Shown here: positions 1 through 6,054 of the stretch, one piece after another
Layout: each line of letters begins with the position of its first letter
How positions within the stretch are numbered: the first letter of the stretch is position 1
Assembly (NCBI GenBank): GCA_009602725.1
Contig: WELB01000001.1
Span: forward strand, 2,271,103-2,281,188
Reading direction: 5' to 3'
Source of the DNA: Spirogloea muscicola
Lineage: Eukaryota; Streptophyta; Zygnematophyceae; Spirogloeales; Spirogloeaceae
Length of the DNA stretch: 10,086 nucleotides
Translations under genes and position numbers: made by a program
The notes under the pieces: generated by a model
What the model was told of the DNA's origin: nothing
What the model saw: only the letters and a program-made list of their open reading frames with translations
The model's database searches: none

Positions 1-159
1 TATCGAATGCGCCTGGCCGTCTCGCTGCAGAGGTCCATGGCCCGGGCGCTGCACCTTCGTGCCGGCAGAGCCCTCGCTGCTGCCTCTGGCTCTGGCCAGG
101 GGACCCACTTCCAGGAGCCCAGCATCTCTGATCTGCGGCTGCTTAGCAGGGGTTACTGA
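1..159 (+). pseudogene. Retroelement C-terminal fragment A (…LLSRGY stop)
   Basis: Reading from base 1 in frame gives 52 codons starting YRMRLAVSLQRSMARALH and ending DLRLLSRGY before TGA at 157-159. The piece matches, residue for residue in many positions, the ends of the longer copies at 293-940 and 4459-5028 (their RMRLA[VI]SMQRSLAFA block, then RAGRALA, then a variable linker, then the LL-x-RG-Y end). In that family this is the last part of the protein, after the nuclease-like region. The fragment runs off the left edge of the window, so its upstream extent is unknown. There is no start codon and no sign of independent expression. It is followed directly by a well-kept 3' untranslated module. 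The relationship to the other copies is seen in the sequence; the assignment to a retrotransposon is inferred from family resemblance. Confidence 0.72.
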
Positions 160-290
160 GTGTCTCGTAGCAGCTTTGTTTCTGTTACTTAGCGCTTCCC
201 CTGGCCCCCTTCTCGTACTCTATTCATTCTTTTTCGGGCTGGTTGTTCCAGCCCCTATTCTCAATGGGCGAGCACTTTCTTCAATTTCTT
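160..290 (+). repeat. Retroelement 3' untranslated module, copy A
   Basis: Follows the stop of fragment A. It contains the recurrent run CTTAGCGCTTCCCCTGGCCC, then CTTCTCGTACT, a T-rich spacer, the stem-loop at 236-254, and the terminal motif CAATGGGCGAGCACTTTCTTC-like. Near-identical modules follow other copies at 3613-3756 and 3922-4058. No poly(A) tail or AATAAA is seen. The module ends at about 283-290, where an oppositely oriented copy begins. Confidence 0.7.
236..254 (+). other. Stem-loop of the 3' module (intact)
   Basis: GGGCTGG, loop TTGTT, CCAGCCC: a perfect 7-bp stem with a 5-nt loop. The same stem recurs at 3700-3718 and 3848-3866 (+) and 5551-5569 (-), with altered forms elsewhere. 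Confidence 0.7.
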
Positions 291-292
291 CC

Positions 293-940
293 TCAGTAAC
301 CTCTAGTGAGGAGATGCAAGTCTGAGTAGCTAGCCGGCGGAAAGACGTCGCCCTGACGGAAGCCGGGGCCCGCCGCCAAAGCTCGGCCTGCGCGCAAGTG
401 AATCGCGAAGGCAAGGGACCGCTGCATCGAGATGGCCAAACGCATTCGGAAGACCTGAGCGAGGGACCCGGCGACATTGAAGCCGGGCTGCTCGCCCTGC
501 TGCCCGAGGCGGCGGGCCGCTGCACGCCGCGCAAGGCGGTGAAGCAAGTCAAGCCATTTTGTGCCAGAAGCTCCGTGCACGTCGACTGCCAGTGGAACAA
601 ACTCGTCTCCCACCGGGTGGTCCGAGTATTTCCGTTCCTTTGCGCCCGCCGCTTGGCAGAATGCGTAGCCCGCCTCCTCCGACGAGCGTTTGGCGCTGCT
701 GGAAACAAAGCAGAGTCGTGACAACGTCGGCGATGGGCCGAGGCCCCCCGCCGAACGCGCTGGAGAGAGATCGGCGCGCCGGGTGTGGATGCAGCCATCC
801 GCCCCGGCGGTCGGAGGCATGGTGCTGGTATTCTCGAGCGCGACCGTGTAACCGGCCTCGACAAAAATGCCAAACATTGCATTCCGCAGCAGGTCGTGTG
901 TTCCTGTCCGCTCCCCGCTTCTGCAAAGCTTGCCCGGTAG
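293..940 (-). pseudogene. Retroelement C-terminal fragment B with nuclease-like region, internally frame-disrupted
   Basis: Open on the minus strand from just below an in-frame stop at 941-943 down to the stop at 293-295. In order it shows a C-R-S-G-E-R-T-G-T-H-D stretch (923-890 or so), LLRNAMFGIFVEAGYTVALE with a Glu at 833-835, TRRADL with an Asp at 770-772, then KERKY, FVPLAVDVHG, RMRLAISMQRSLAFA and DLHLLTRGY. E, RAD, D-x-V/T and K-x-x-K-Y in this order are the usual PD-(D/E)XK pattern of restriction-like endonucleases at the C-terminus of R2-type retroelements (family knowledge; the assignment is inference). Compared with fragment E at 4459-5028 it is about 93% identical by eye over ~490 bp, but has lost 1 nt and then 2 nt around 720-765. 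The stretch that should hold the third nuclease motif is therefore read in a wrong frame before the frame is restored. It must be inactive. No start codon fits a full gene and the 5' part is missing. Confidence 0.72.
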
Positions 941-974
941 TCAATTTGGAAGCGCTGTTCTTCTTGCCCGGTAG
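930..974 (+). repeat. 11-bp direct repeats flanking a 23-bp recurrent motif
   Basis: TTGCCCGGTAG occurs at 930-940 and 964-974. The 23 bases between them (TCAATTTGGAAGCGCTGTTC and three more) reappear in inverted orientation at 5828-5853 with two differences, and more loosely at 5093-5117. It could be a tiny insertion with a target duplication, or a replication slip. Confidence 0.5.
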
Positions 975-2094
975 AAAGAAGGGAGATTAGAAGAGATGGC
1001 GTGCGGTGCGCGTGGCCTAACATGGAGGCCAAAAGGGAGGCCGAAGTGAGCCAGTACACCGATCAGGCATAAACTAGTGCAGAAGAAGCAGCTGCTCCTC
1101 TACTGCGAGCCATGACTAAGATAGGCCGGCCTGAAACTAAATGAACAAGGTCCAAAGAGGTCAGAATATGTATACCACTTACGAAAGAAAGTGACCACTA
1201 CGGAGAGCGGGTCTATAGACAGACAAGTGTATGATTTCGAATGTAAGCAACCTACAAGTCATCCTAAATCCCACGGACATGCAAGATGCACAAGGGAGGG
1301 TGATAGTGGGTCACAAGTGAGCAGTCAGATATCACGAGGAAAATTGGGGTCAGTCCTGGTGGGCTTCGACCATGTTAAACGTCCTGGTGGGCTTCGACCA
1401 TGTTAAGCGCCTTGAAATTGCGGCACAGAGGAGGAAGCAAGCTCCTAAGGAAGCACATGGCTATGTGTGGCCCGAGGCGTTCTGTACAGATAATGTGCGC
1501 AGGATGGCATCCGCAGAGGAGGTTGGGACAGGAATGAATGCAGCCAATATGCGGCTAAGCAGTCAAGGAATGCGGACCCAGAGGACACGGTGACTGCGTG
1601 ATCAGGCCAGCCTCGTATTAAGGTCTGCCTATGGCCTATTTCCCAAAGTGCACAACCTCTCAGATATATAATACAAAGGACAGCCATGTCCCACCTCCAA
1701 CCCTTGGACCTTGCGGTGAAAAGACGGAGTTTCCTGCACCCTCTTGGAACCTGCTGCCTGTGCAGGATGAGCATATGACATCGCAATCATTGTGCTCTCA
1801 AGCATGAGATGGTGCTGACCAAGGGCAATGACAAGGCCTGAGCATCTTGGGTCGAAACAAAGCTGAGTGTGCACTTATATTTGTGACACACGTTCTTAGA
1901 GGCATGGTGCTTGCGGAATGCAGGTCCATGGTGAGCTAGAAAAGCTTTCCAGCATTATCTGGTGACCCTTCTCTGCTCTCTGCATGCTTTACAGTACCAC
2001 TGCTACACATTCCTCGTGAGATGCATCTGTTCTACATAGCTGCCAGGAGCAGCCAGTCCCAAGGTGCATAGCCAGCCACGCAGCCTGTAGCAAG
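975..2094. other. No gene recognised
   Basis: About 1.1 kb of AT-balanced sequence. Short open frames are present on both strands, but none has recognisable domains, repeats of the retroelement, or coding-like organisation. The only structure I see is the 28-bp duplication at 1353-1406. It may be intergenic or intronic. Confidence 0.5.
1353..1406 (+). repeat. Two-copy tandem repeat, 28-bp period
   Basis: The 26 bases beginning GTCCTGGTGGGCTTCGACCA are exactly repeated at 1353-1378 and 1381-1406. The two linker bases are AC after the first copy and GC after the second. This looks like a recent slippage duplication, with no coding or regulatory role apparent. Confidence 0.85.
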
Positions 2095-2101
2095 ATGGCC
2101 G

Positions 2102-2528
2102 TCACCTCAGCAGTGGCTGGGCAAGCGTTTGACCAGCGCTTGCACCGACAGGAGCTGCAGCTCCCTGGACAACAGCTTTGAGATACTGAAGCAGCTCCGA
2201 GCTCTCCGCGGGCACTCTTTGCGAAGGTGGCATGACAACAAGCACAGCACCTGGCCCTTGTGCACCCCAGGCACAGTCACTGTTGTCCGAGACCCGTTGC
2301 TCCATTTTTTCCTGATATGGCGCCTCAGGAGCCTCCCCGAGGCCCTTGCGGTCCTTCGTGACAAGGTTGTCAGGAATAGCTCCTTTCTCAAGGTCCTGCG
2401 ACGAAATCTTCAGCAAGCATGTCACAAGCGCTGCACAGGTTATGCAGATGCTACAGCTACTCACAGGCCAATACCGTGTCTCTGCCATGCTTGATATGCT
2501 ATATGTCATCCTAGGGCCCACTACCTGA
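2102..2528. other. Stop-poor stretch open on both strands, unrecognised
   Basis: A minus-strand frame is open for 139 codons (2102-2521), and plus-strand frames are open at 2129-2494 and 2346-2528. No frame gives a product I recognise, and no clear splice-site pair marks an exon. Base composition is only mildly GC-rich, so the openness is a little unexpected. A short plus frame with a good start context (AAGATGGCC at 2092-2100) stops after 28 codons. This may be an old exon, a decayed retrocopy, or chance. I assign no product. Confidence 0.2.
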
Positions 2529-2541
2529 ATGAGCAGTGTCT

Positions 2542-2561
2542 TTGTGAGAGGCCTCTCACAA
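2542..2561. repeat. Perfect 20-bp palindrome
   Basis: TTGTGAGAGGCCTCTCACAA is its own reverse complement with no spacer. The flanking bases break the symmetry. It could be a binding site for a dimeric protein or chance; nothing nearby decides. Confidence 0.8.
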
Positions 2562-2822
2562 TGACGGCGGATAGCACTGCATCAACTACTTCTACAAAAT
2601 AGCACTGGTGCTGTATGTTTTGAGAAGAGATGGACCTATGCTGCCCGCCTTGAAGAGACGGGTCCAGATAGAGCGGCCAAGTCTGTCTGCGATGCAAAAG
2701 CCTCTTCTAGACCTCTTGACGCGGCCATGGTTCGTGTACTGAAGAAGTCTAATTGTTGCAAGCAGAAGCGTATGGAGACATGAAGCTCTCAAGCGAATTG
2801 CCATCCATGGCACGTTGCATAC

Positions 2823-3086
2823 CTGGTGCAGATGGAGTCCCGCGGCAGGGTTATGGTATAGGAATATGGGCTGGCTGCTCTGGGTCTGGACGGGGTCGAG
2901 GATCCTGTAGTAGGACTCCTCGTCCTTGAGCTCCGACGAGTCGGGGCCACAGGAAGGCCAGATGGCCCAGAACACGTGAAGTAGCAGGGCGGCCGCCAGC
3001 GCCACCAACGGCAGAACGTTGATAGCTATCACGAACCACACCAGCGGGTGAGACGACACCGCCGGCAGCCCGTCAAGGAAGCCCAT
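2823..3086 (-). CDS. Candidate first coding exon, small single-pass membrane protein (stannin/hemotin-like?)
   Basis: Minus-strand ATG at 3084-3086 in a strong start context (GCCGAAGATGG, with A at -3 and G at +4) opens exactly 88 codons. They end at CACCAG next to GTATGC (GT at 2821-2822), a fair splice donor in phase 0. Without splicing the frame would run to a stop at 2592-2594, but the residues after the donor look non-coding. The protein starts MGFLDGLPAV, has one strongly hydrophobic segment at about residues 14-43 (VWFVIAINVLPLVALAAALL and onward), then a polar tail with SELKDEESYYRILD, then QPIFLYHN. From memory, a short N-terminal membrane segment, a following 'DEES', and then P plus hydrophobics resembles the small endosomal proteins stannin (vertebrates) and hemotin (flies), which are of similar length. 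That likeness is unverified. The frame upstream of the ATG is proline/arginine-rich, as expected of a GC-rich leader rather than protein. The name is uncertain; that this is a real exon is more likely than not. Confidence 0.55.
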
Positions 3087-3550
3087 CTTCGGCACGCAAC
3101 TCCAGGCCTGCTGTGCCAGTACGAGGGCTGCGGAGCGGGGCAGCGGCCAGCGCGCGGCGCAGAGAGACTGCAGCACTGGGAGTACGGGGTCAGAGCGGCA
3201 GGGGAGGGCGCAGCGGCGGCGGCATGGGGGCGGGAGCGAAGGCGTGGCGGCTGAGGCCGTGGTGCTGACGGGAGGACACGCAGGGCGGGGCGCCAGCAGG
3301 CTATGGCTGCTGCAGTGGCTGCAAGGCGGGCGGGGGGGGGTAGGTGGGGCTTGCCGCCCACTGGCGCGGGGGGCGGCGGGATTTGTCCTCTTTTTGCGTT
3401 TTGTGATTAGTCTACCCCCCTTCCACACGACGGGCAGCCGAGGCCGGGCTCGGCTAACCACCTTCGCCCCGGGAGGGCCGGGCCAGCAGGGCTCGGCGTA
3501 ACCGGGGCCCTCGGACGGTGGCCCCTCCCGAACTGCTCCAAACGGCGACC
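3087..3550 (-). promoter_or_regulatory. GC/CpG-rich island upstream of the membrane-protein exon
   Basis: Dense in CpG and GC-rich, with GGGCGG-type boxes on either strand and a G9 run at 3332-3340. It lies directly behind the candidate start codon at 3086 and fits a CpG-island promoter plus 5' untranslated region. No TATA box is visible at a sensible distance. The long open frames crossing it are low-complexity shadows. Confidence 0.4.
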
Positions 3551-3558
3551 GGCTCTGC

Positions 3559-3612
3559 CACTTCCACGAGCCTAGCATCTCCGACCTGCGGCTGCTTAGC
3601 AGAGGTTACTGA
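3559..3612 (+). pseudogene. Retroelement C-terminal fragment C (tail only)
   Basis: Reads HFHEPSISDLRLLSRGY before TGA at 3610-3612, matching the end of fragment A (HFQEPSISDLRLLSRGY) almost exactly. Nucleotide similarity begins near 3551. Only about 18 codons remain, and the full 3' module follows. It sits at the edge of the GC-rich island, so the insertion lies close to the presumed promoter of the minus-strand exon. Confidence 0.7.
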
Positions 3613-3756
3613 GTGATCGCAGCTGCTTTGTTTCTCTGTGTGCTTGGTTTTCTTAGCGCTTCCCCTGGCCCCCTTCTCGTACTCTGTTCGTTCTTTTTCG
3701 GGCTGGCTTGTCCAGCCCCTATTCTCAATGGGCGAGCACTTTCTTCGCCCGGGGAG
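3613..3756 (+). repeat. Retroelement 3' untranslated module, copy C
   Basis: Nearly the same as the module after fragment A: GCAGCTGCTTTGTTTCT, then CTTAGCGCTTCCCCTGGCCC, a T-rich spacer, a perfect stem-loop at 3700-3718 (GGGCTGG CTTGT CCAGCCC), and CAATGGGCGAGCACTTTCTT. The conserved similarity ends near 3752. Confidence 0.7.
3700..3718 (+). other. Stem-loop of the 3' module (intact)
   Basis: GGGCTGG, loop CTTGT, CCAGCCC. Stem identical to the one at 236-254, loop different. Confidence 0.7.
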
Positions 3757-3784
3757 GCAAACCGCTGAGCGGCCCCGCGGGCCT

Positions 3785-3897
3785 TCTCTTTGTCCATTCT
3801 TTTTGGGCTGGCTTGGGCCCCTTCTCGTACTTTGTTCCTTGTTTTTTGGGCTGGCTTTTCCAGCCCCTATCCTCAATGGGTGACCGCTTTCTTCCTA
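3785..3897 (+). repeat. Retroelement 3' untranslated module, tandem middle copy
   Basis: A second module without its own coding tail. It starts with TTCTCTTTGTCCATTCTTTT and a truncated hairpin half (GGGCTGGCTTGGGCCCC, 3805-3821), continues CTTCTCGTACTTTGTTCC, then has a complete stem-loop at 3848-3866 and CAATGGGTGACCGCTTTCTT. It runs straight into the coding tail of the next copy at 3898. Confidence 0.62.
3848..3866 (+). other. Stem-loop of the 3' module (intact)
   Basis: GGGCTGG, loop CTTTT, CCAGCCC. The CTTTT loop is the commonest form seen in the window. Confidence 0.7.
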
Positions 3898-3921
3898 AGG
3901 CTGCTTAGCCGGGGTTACTGA
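3898..3921 (+). pseudogene. Retroelement C-terminal fragment D (last seven codons)
   Basis: AGG CTG CTT AGC CGG GGT TAC TGA reads RLLSRGY and stop, identical in protein to the ends of fragments A and C. It is joined without spacer to the preceding module and followed by its own module, so it belongs to the tandem block. Confidence 0.62.
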
Positions 3922-4058
3922 GTAATCCGTAGCTGCTCTGTTTCTTTGTGTGCTTGTTATTCTTAGCTGCTTCCCCTGGCCCCCTTCTCGACATTTGTTG
4001 ATTCTTTTTTGGGCTAGCTTTTCAATCCCCTATTCTCAATGGGCGAGCAGTTTCTTTC
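3922..4058 (+). repeat. Retroelement 3' untranslated module, copy D
   Basis: Closely matches copy C for its first 80 bases (GTAGCTGCTCTGTTTCTTTG, CTTAGCTGCTTCCCCTGGCC), then diverges. The stem-loop position at 4011-4029 reads GGGCTAG CTTTT CAATCCC, so two of seven pairs are lost. The terminal CAATGGGCGAGCAGTTTCTTT is kept. Confidence 0.65.
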
Positions 4059-4059
4059 T

Positions 4060-4458
4060 TCCCTTCCCAACCCGTCCGTCCATTGGGGCGCCCGCTCTTG
4101 CCCCCCGCGCTGCGGCGGCGGCGGCGGTCCTTTCGCCCCCCCGCTGCCACCGGCTGGCGAGCTGGCGCCGACGAGCTCATGGCAGCGCCAGGCCCCGGGG
4201 CTTCTTCGGGCGCCACGCTCAAGGCAGCGCCAGACCCTGCCCCCCCCCCCCTCCGGGTGCCTCGCCGCTGCCGAGTTCCCCCGGTCACCCTCGGCTAGGC
4301 AGCAGTTCCCGTGCCTGCGCCAGCAGCAGCTGCTCCTCCCGACGCTTCAAGCCCCGCGGCGGCGGCCTCGGGAGCCCCGGCATCCTCTACCCCGGCGGGA
4401 GCCGAGCTCGTCCTCCCCTACCAAGCGCCTCCTGTCTTCACGGGCAGCGATGGCCTGA
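4060..4458. other. Low-complexity GC-rich stretch without a recognised gene
   Basis: Rich in GCGGCGG, CCCC and alanine/proline-coding triplets, with a C12 run at 4240-4251. Open frames cross it on both strands because stop codons are rare in such composition; none shows a domain. It separates the tandem 3' ends from the best-preserved coding fragment. It might be an uncaptured part of the element or host DNA. Confidence 0.45.
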
Positions 4459-5028
4459 GTACGAGCGAGGTTCTGTCCCTTCGGCCACCCAACTCTTGGC
4501 GGCCGCGGCACCACCGGCCCTCCTCACCCCCACACCCGGCGCGCTGACCTCGTCGCCAGCGCGCTCGGCGGGGGGCCTCGGCTCATCGCCGACATTGTCA
4601 CGACTGACTGCTTTGTTTCCAGCAGCGCCAAACGCTCGTCGGAGGAGGCGGGCTACGCAGTCGGCCAAGCGGCGGGCGGAAAGGAACGGAAGTACTCGGA
4701 ACACCCAGTGGGAGACGAGTTTGTTCCACTGGCAGTCGACGTGCACGGAGCCTTTGGCTCGAAATGGCTTGACTTGCTTCACCGCCTTGCGGGGCGTGCA
4801 GCGGCCCGCCACCTCGGGCAGCAGGGCGAGCAGCCCGGCTTCAACGTCGCCGGGTCCCTCGCTCAAGTCTTCCGAATGCGTTTGGCCGTCTCGATGCAGC
4901 GGTCCCTTGCCTTCGCGGTTCACTTGCGCGCAGGCCGAGCTTTGGCGGCGGCCTCCGGCTTCCGTCAGGGCGACGTCTTTCCGCCAGCTAGCTACTCAGA
5001 CTTGCATCTCCTGACTAGAGGTTGCTGA
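4459..5028 (+). pseudogene. Retroelement C-terminal fragment E, best-preserved nuclease-like copy
   Basis: One frame is open from after a TGA at 4456-4458 to the stop at 5026-5028. Similarity to fragment B starts near 4528. It reads HTRRADLVASALGGG (Asp at 4546-4548), RLIADIVTTDCF (Asp at 4591-4593), GKERKY (Lys at 4681-4683, Lys-Tyr at 4690-4695), FVPLAVDVHGAFG, RMRLAVSMQRSLAFA, RAGRALAAA and DLHLLTRGC. Spaced D, D-x-V/T and K-x-x-K-Y residues, a following conserved hydrophobic strand and G fit a PD-(D/E)XK nuclease fold, as in restriction-like endonucleases at the C-terminus of some retrotransposons (inference). Unlike fragment B it is not frame-disrupted in the nuclease stretch. The part with the His-Asp and Glu motifs seen in B is missing, so it is 5'-truncated. 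The final Tyr is replaced by Cys. The opposite-strand frame in 4438-4923 is a shadow. Confidence 0.75.
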
Positions 5029-5125
5029 GCGTTCCCTGGCTGATGTCTTCAGACCTTGTCCATTCCTTTGGGCTGGCCTTTCCCAACATCCGGTCAATCT
5101 GGCCGCGCTTCTCTCTCCCGCCATC
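5029..5125 (+). repeat. Degenerate 3' module after fragment E
   Basis: Shortened and diverged: CTTGTCCATTCCTTTGGGCT, with the stem-loop site at 5070-5084 now GGGCTGGCCTTTCCCA. It is followed by GGTCAATCTGG at 5092-5102, a motif also found at 940-965 and, inverted, at 5828-5853. Confidence 0.45.
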
Positions 5126-5322
5126 CCCCCTGCCATTGCTGCCTCCTCACCCTCCTCTAGCAGCTCCACAAGCGGTACAGGTCGAGTCGTCATGGCCCCC
5201 GTCAGCACGGCTCCCCCCGCTCTGTGGCACCTCCGGCCCTCCTAGTAGGGCGTCATTTCATGTAGCCAAATTCTTTGCGCTGCATTCATTGCACTTTCTG
5301 CATTTTCTGCCTAAACAATGTA
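5126..5322. other. Pyrimidine-rich stretch, nothing recognised
   Basis: C/T-rich bases with no domain-bearing frame, between the decayed module of fragment E and the coding fragment near 5330. Confidence 0.4.
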
Positions 5323-5329
5323 TTGGCTT

Positions 5330-5384
5330 GAATTGGCCTCGCTTCAATTTCATGCGCACTGCGCGCCTTCTCTCTGTGCCAGCC
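5330..5384 (+). pseudogene. Retroelement internal coding fragment F
   Basis: The bases about 5330-5377 match the minus strand at about 6355-6402, and in the matching frame read ELASLQFHAHCAPS against NGPPFQFHAHRSPS of fragment H. The similarity breaks off near 5380, where inverted 3'-module sequence begins. This is a 15-codon remnant and not expressed as a gene. An alternative frame reading MRTARLL looks tail-like but is out of frame. Confidence 0.45.
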
Positions 5385-5428
5385 CCTCTTCTCTAAGGAA
5401 GAAGAAGAAGCACCCCCAATGGGGGCAA

Positions 5429-5448
5429 GGGCTGTGAAAAGCCAGCCC
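5429..5448 (-). other. Stem-loop of the 3' module (6-bp form with mismatch)
   Basis: On the minus strand GGGCTGG CTTTTC ACAGCCC: six pairs, with the seventh position G opposite A. It is intermediate between the G-C form (5551-5569) and the T-A form (5903-5922). Confidence 0.6.
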
Positions 5449-5550
5449 GAAAAGAATTGACAAAGGTTCGAAGGGGCCAAAAAACGCTAAGCAGCTACGA
5501 AGGTGCAAGAAGAAGGGACCTGAAGAAAATTGCTCGCGCATTGAGGATAG

Positions 5551-5569
5551 GGGCTGGAAAAGCCAGCCC
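5551..5569 (-). other. Stem-loop of the 3' module (intact, minus strand)
   Basis: On the minus strand GGGCTGG, loop CTTTT, CCAGCCC, identical to the plus-strand copy at 3848-3866. Confidence 0.7.
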
Positions 5570-5640
5570 AAAAAAGAATTCAAAATTGAAGAAAGTACGA
5601 GAAGAAGCTATGGCAGTACGGGGGAAGGAAGGACCACACA

Positions 5641-5667
5641 GTAGTTACGAGTGAGGAGCCTCAAATC
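5641..5667 (-). pseudogene. Retroelement C-terminal fragment G (stop lost)
   Basis: The minus strand reads DLRLLTRNY, then TGT where the other copies have TGA, so the stop codon is lost by one base. Only nine codons remain. Sequence upstream on this strand (5668-5748) shows no further match. Confidence 0.5.
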
Positions 5668-5748
5668 CAACAGACTAGCTGCCGGAAATTATCCCCCTGA
5701 CAAAAAGCCGGAGGCCGTAGTGAGAGCACGGCCAGTATGCAGATTCTC

Positions 5749-5796
5749 TAAGGGCGAGCACTTTCTTCTTGCCTTTGTACTCCCCACCCCCCCCCC
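5749..5796 (+). repeat. 3'-module end fragment followed by a C10 run
   Basis: AAGGGCGAGCACTTTCTTCT matches the terminal motif of the plus-strand modules. After CTTTGTACTCCCCA comes C10 at 5787-5796. The rest of the module is absent. Confidence 0.45.
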
Positions 5797-5819
5797 AAAG
5801 CCCTCAAGTCGCCTGTGGC

Positions 5820-6054
5820 TCCGCTAAGAAGATAACAGCGCTTCCAGATTGACAGCGGTGGCTGTGAGAGGAAGAAAGACGCGGCACTCCCAATGGGGGC
5901 AAGGGCTGTGAGAGGACAGCCCAAACAGAGAAGGTAATGCGTTTGTAATAAGAGATGGGAAAACGTGTTTATTAAGAGATGGGGGCCATGTGTGGCCAAG
6001 TACGAAGGCAAGCACATTGACAAATGTACGTCACCTGCTGCTAAGCTGACCCGC
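5820..6054 (-). repeat. 3' module of fragment H, minus strand, with AATAAA
   Basis: On the minus strand after the stop of fragment H: CAGCTTAGCAGCAGGTGACG, CTTCGTACTTGG, AATAAA at 5973-5968 (about 82 nt after the stop), a duplicated CCCATCTCTT, the stem-loop at 5903-5922, CAGCCCTTGCCCCCATTGGG, and GTCAATCTGGAAGCGCTGTT. The AATAAA is the only polyadenylation-like signal I find near a copy, and may be chance. Confidence 0.6.
5903..5922 (-). other. Stem-loop of the 3' module with compensatory pair change
   Basis: On the minus strand GGGCTGT, loop CCTCTC, ACAGCCC. The seventh pair is T-A instead of the G-C of the common form, and the stem is kept although both arms changed. Confidence 0.65.

Larger units (their letters stand above)
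5400..5640 (-). repeat. Tandem 3' modules of fragment G, minus strand
   Basis: Read on the minus strand after fragment G. First comes TTCTCGTACTTTCTTCAATT, then an intact stem-loop (5551-5569) with CCTATCCTCAATGCGCGAGC. A second unit follows with TAGCTGCTTAGCGTTTTTTG, the altered stem-loop at 5429-5448, and CAGCCCTTGCCCCCATTGGG. Two versions of the module therefore sit in a row behind one coding tail. Confidence 0.62.

Noticed and set aside
398-721. 107-codon plus-strand frame starting MNREGKGPLHRDG, also found at 4438-4923 on the minus strand
   Set aside because: It is conserved in both places only because it is antisense to the retroelement coding frame (fragments B and E). The frame with nuclease motifs lies on the other strand.
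220-1059. 279-codon minus-strand frame
   Set aside because: Overlaps fragment B in a different frame; arginine/serine/alanine-rich product without domains. The family-matching frame is the one ending at 293.
2592-3578. 328-codon minus-strand frame taken whole as one protein
   Set aside because: Only the 88 codons at 2823-3086 look like protein. The N-terminal part is a GC-rich leader, and the part after the GT at 2821-2822 looks intronic.
3950-5014. 354-codon plus-strand frame, the longest in the window
   Set aside because: Crosses a 3' module, a C12 run and fragment E out of frame. Low-complexity Pro/Ala/Arg/Ser product, open because of GC-rich composition.
5461-5475. GGTTCGAA as a tRNA T-arm or SINE B box
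   Set aside because: No matching A box, acceptor stem or cloverleaf around it; it lies inside an inverted 3' module.
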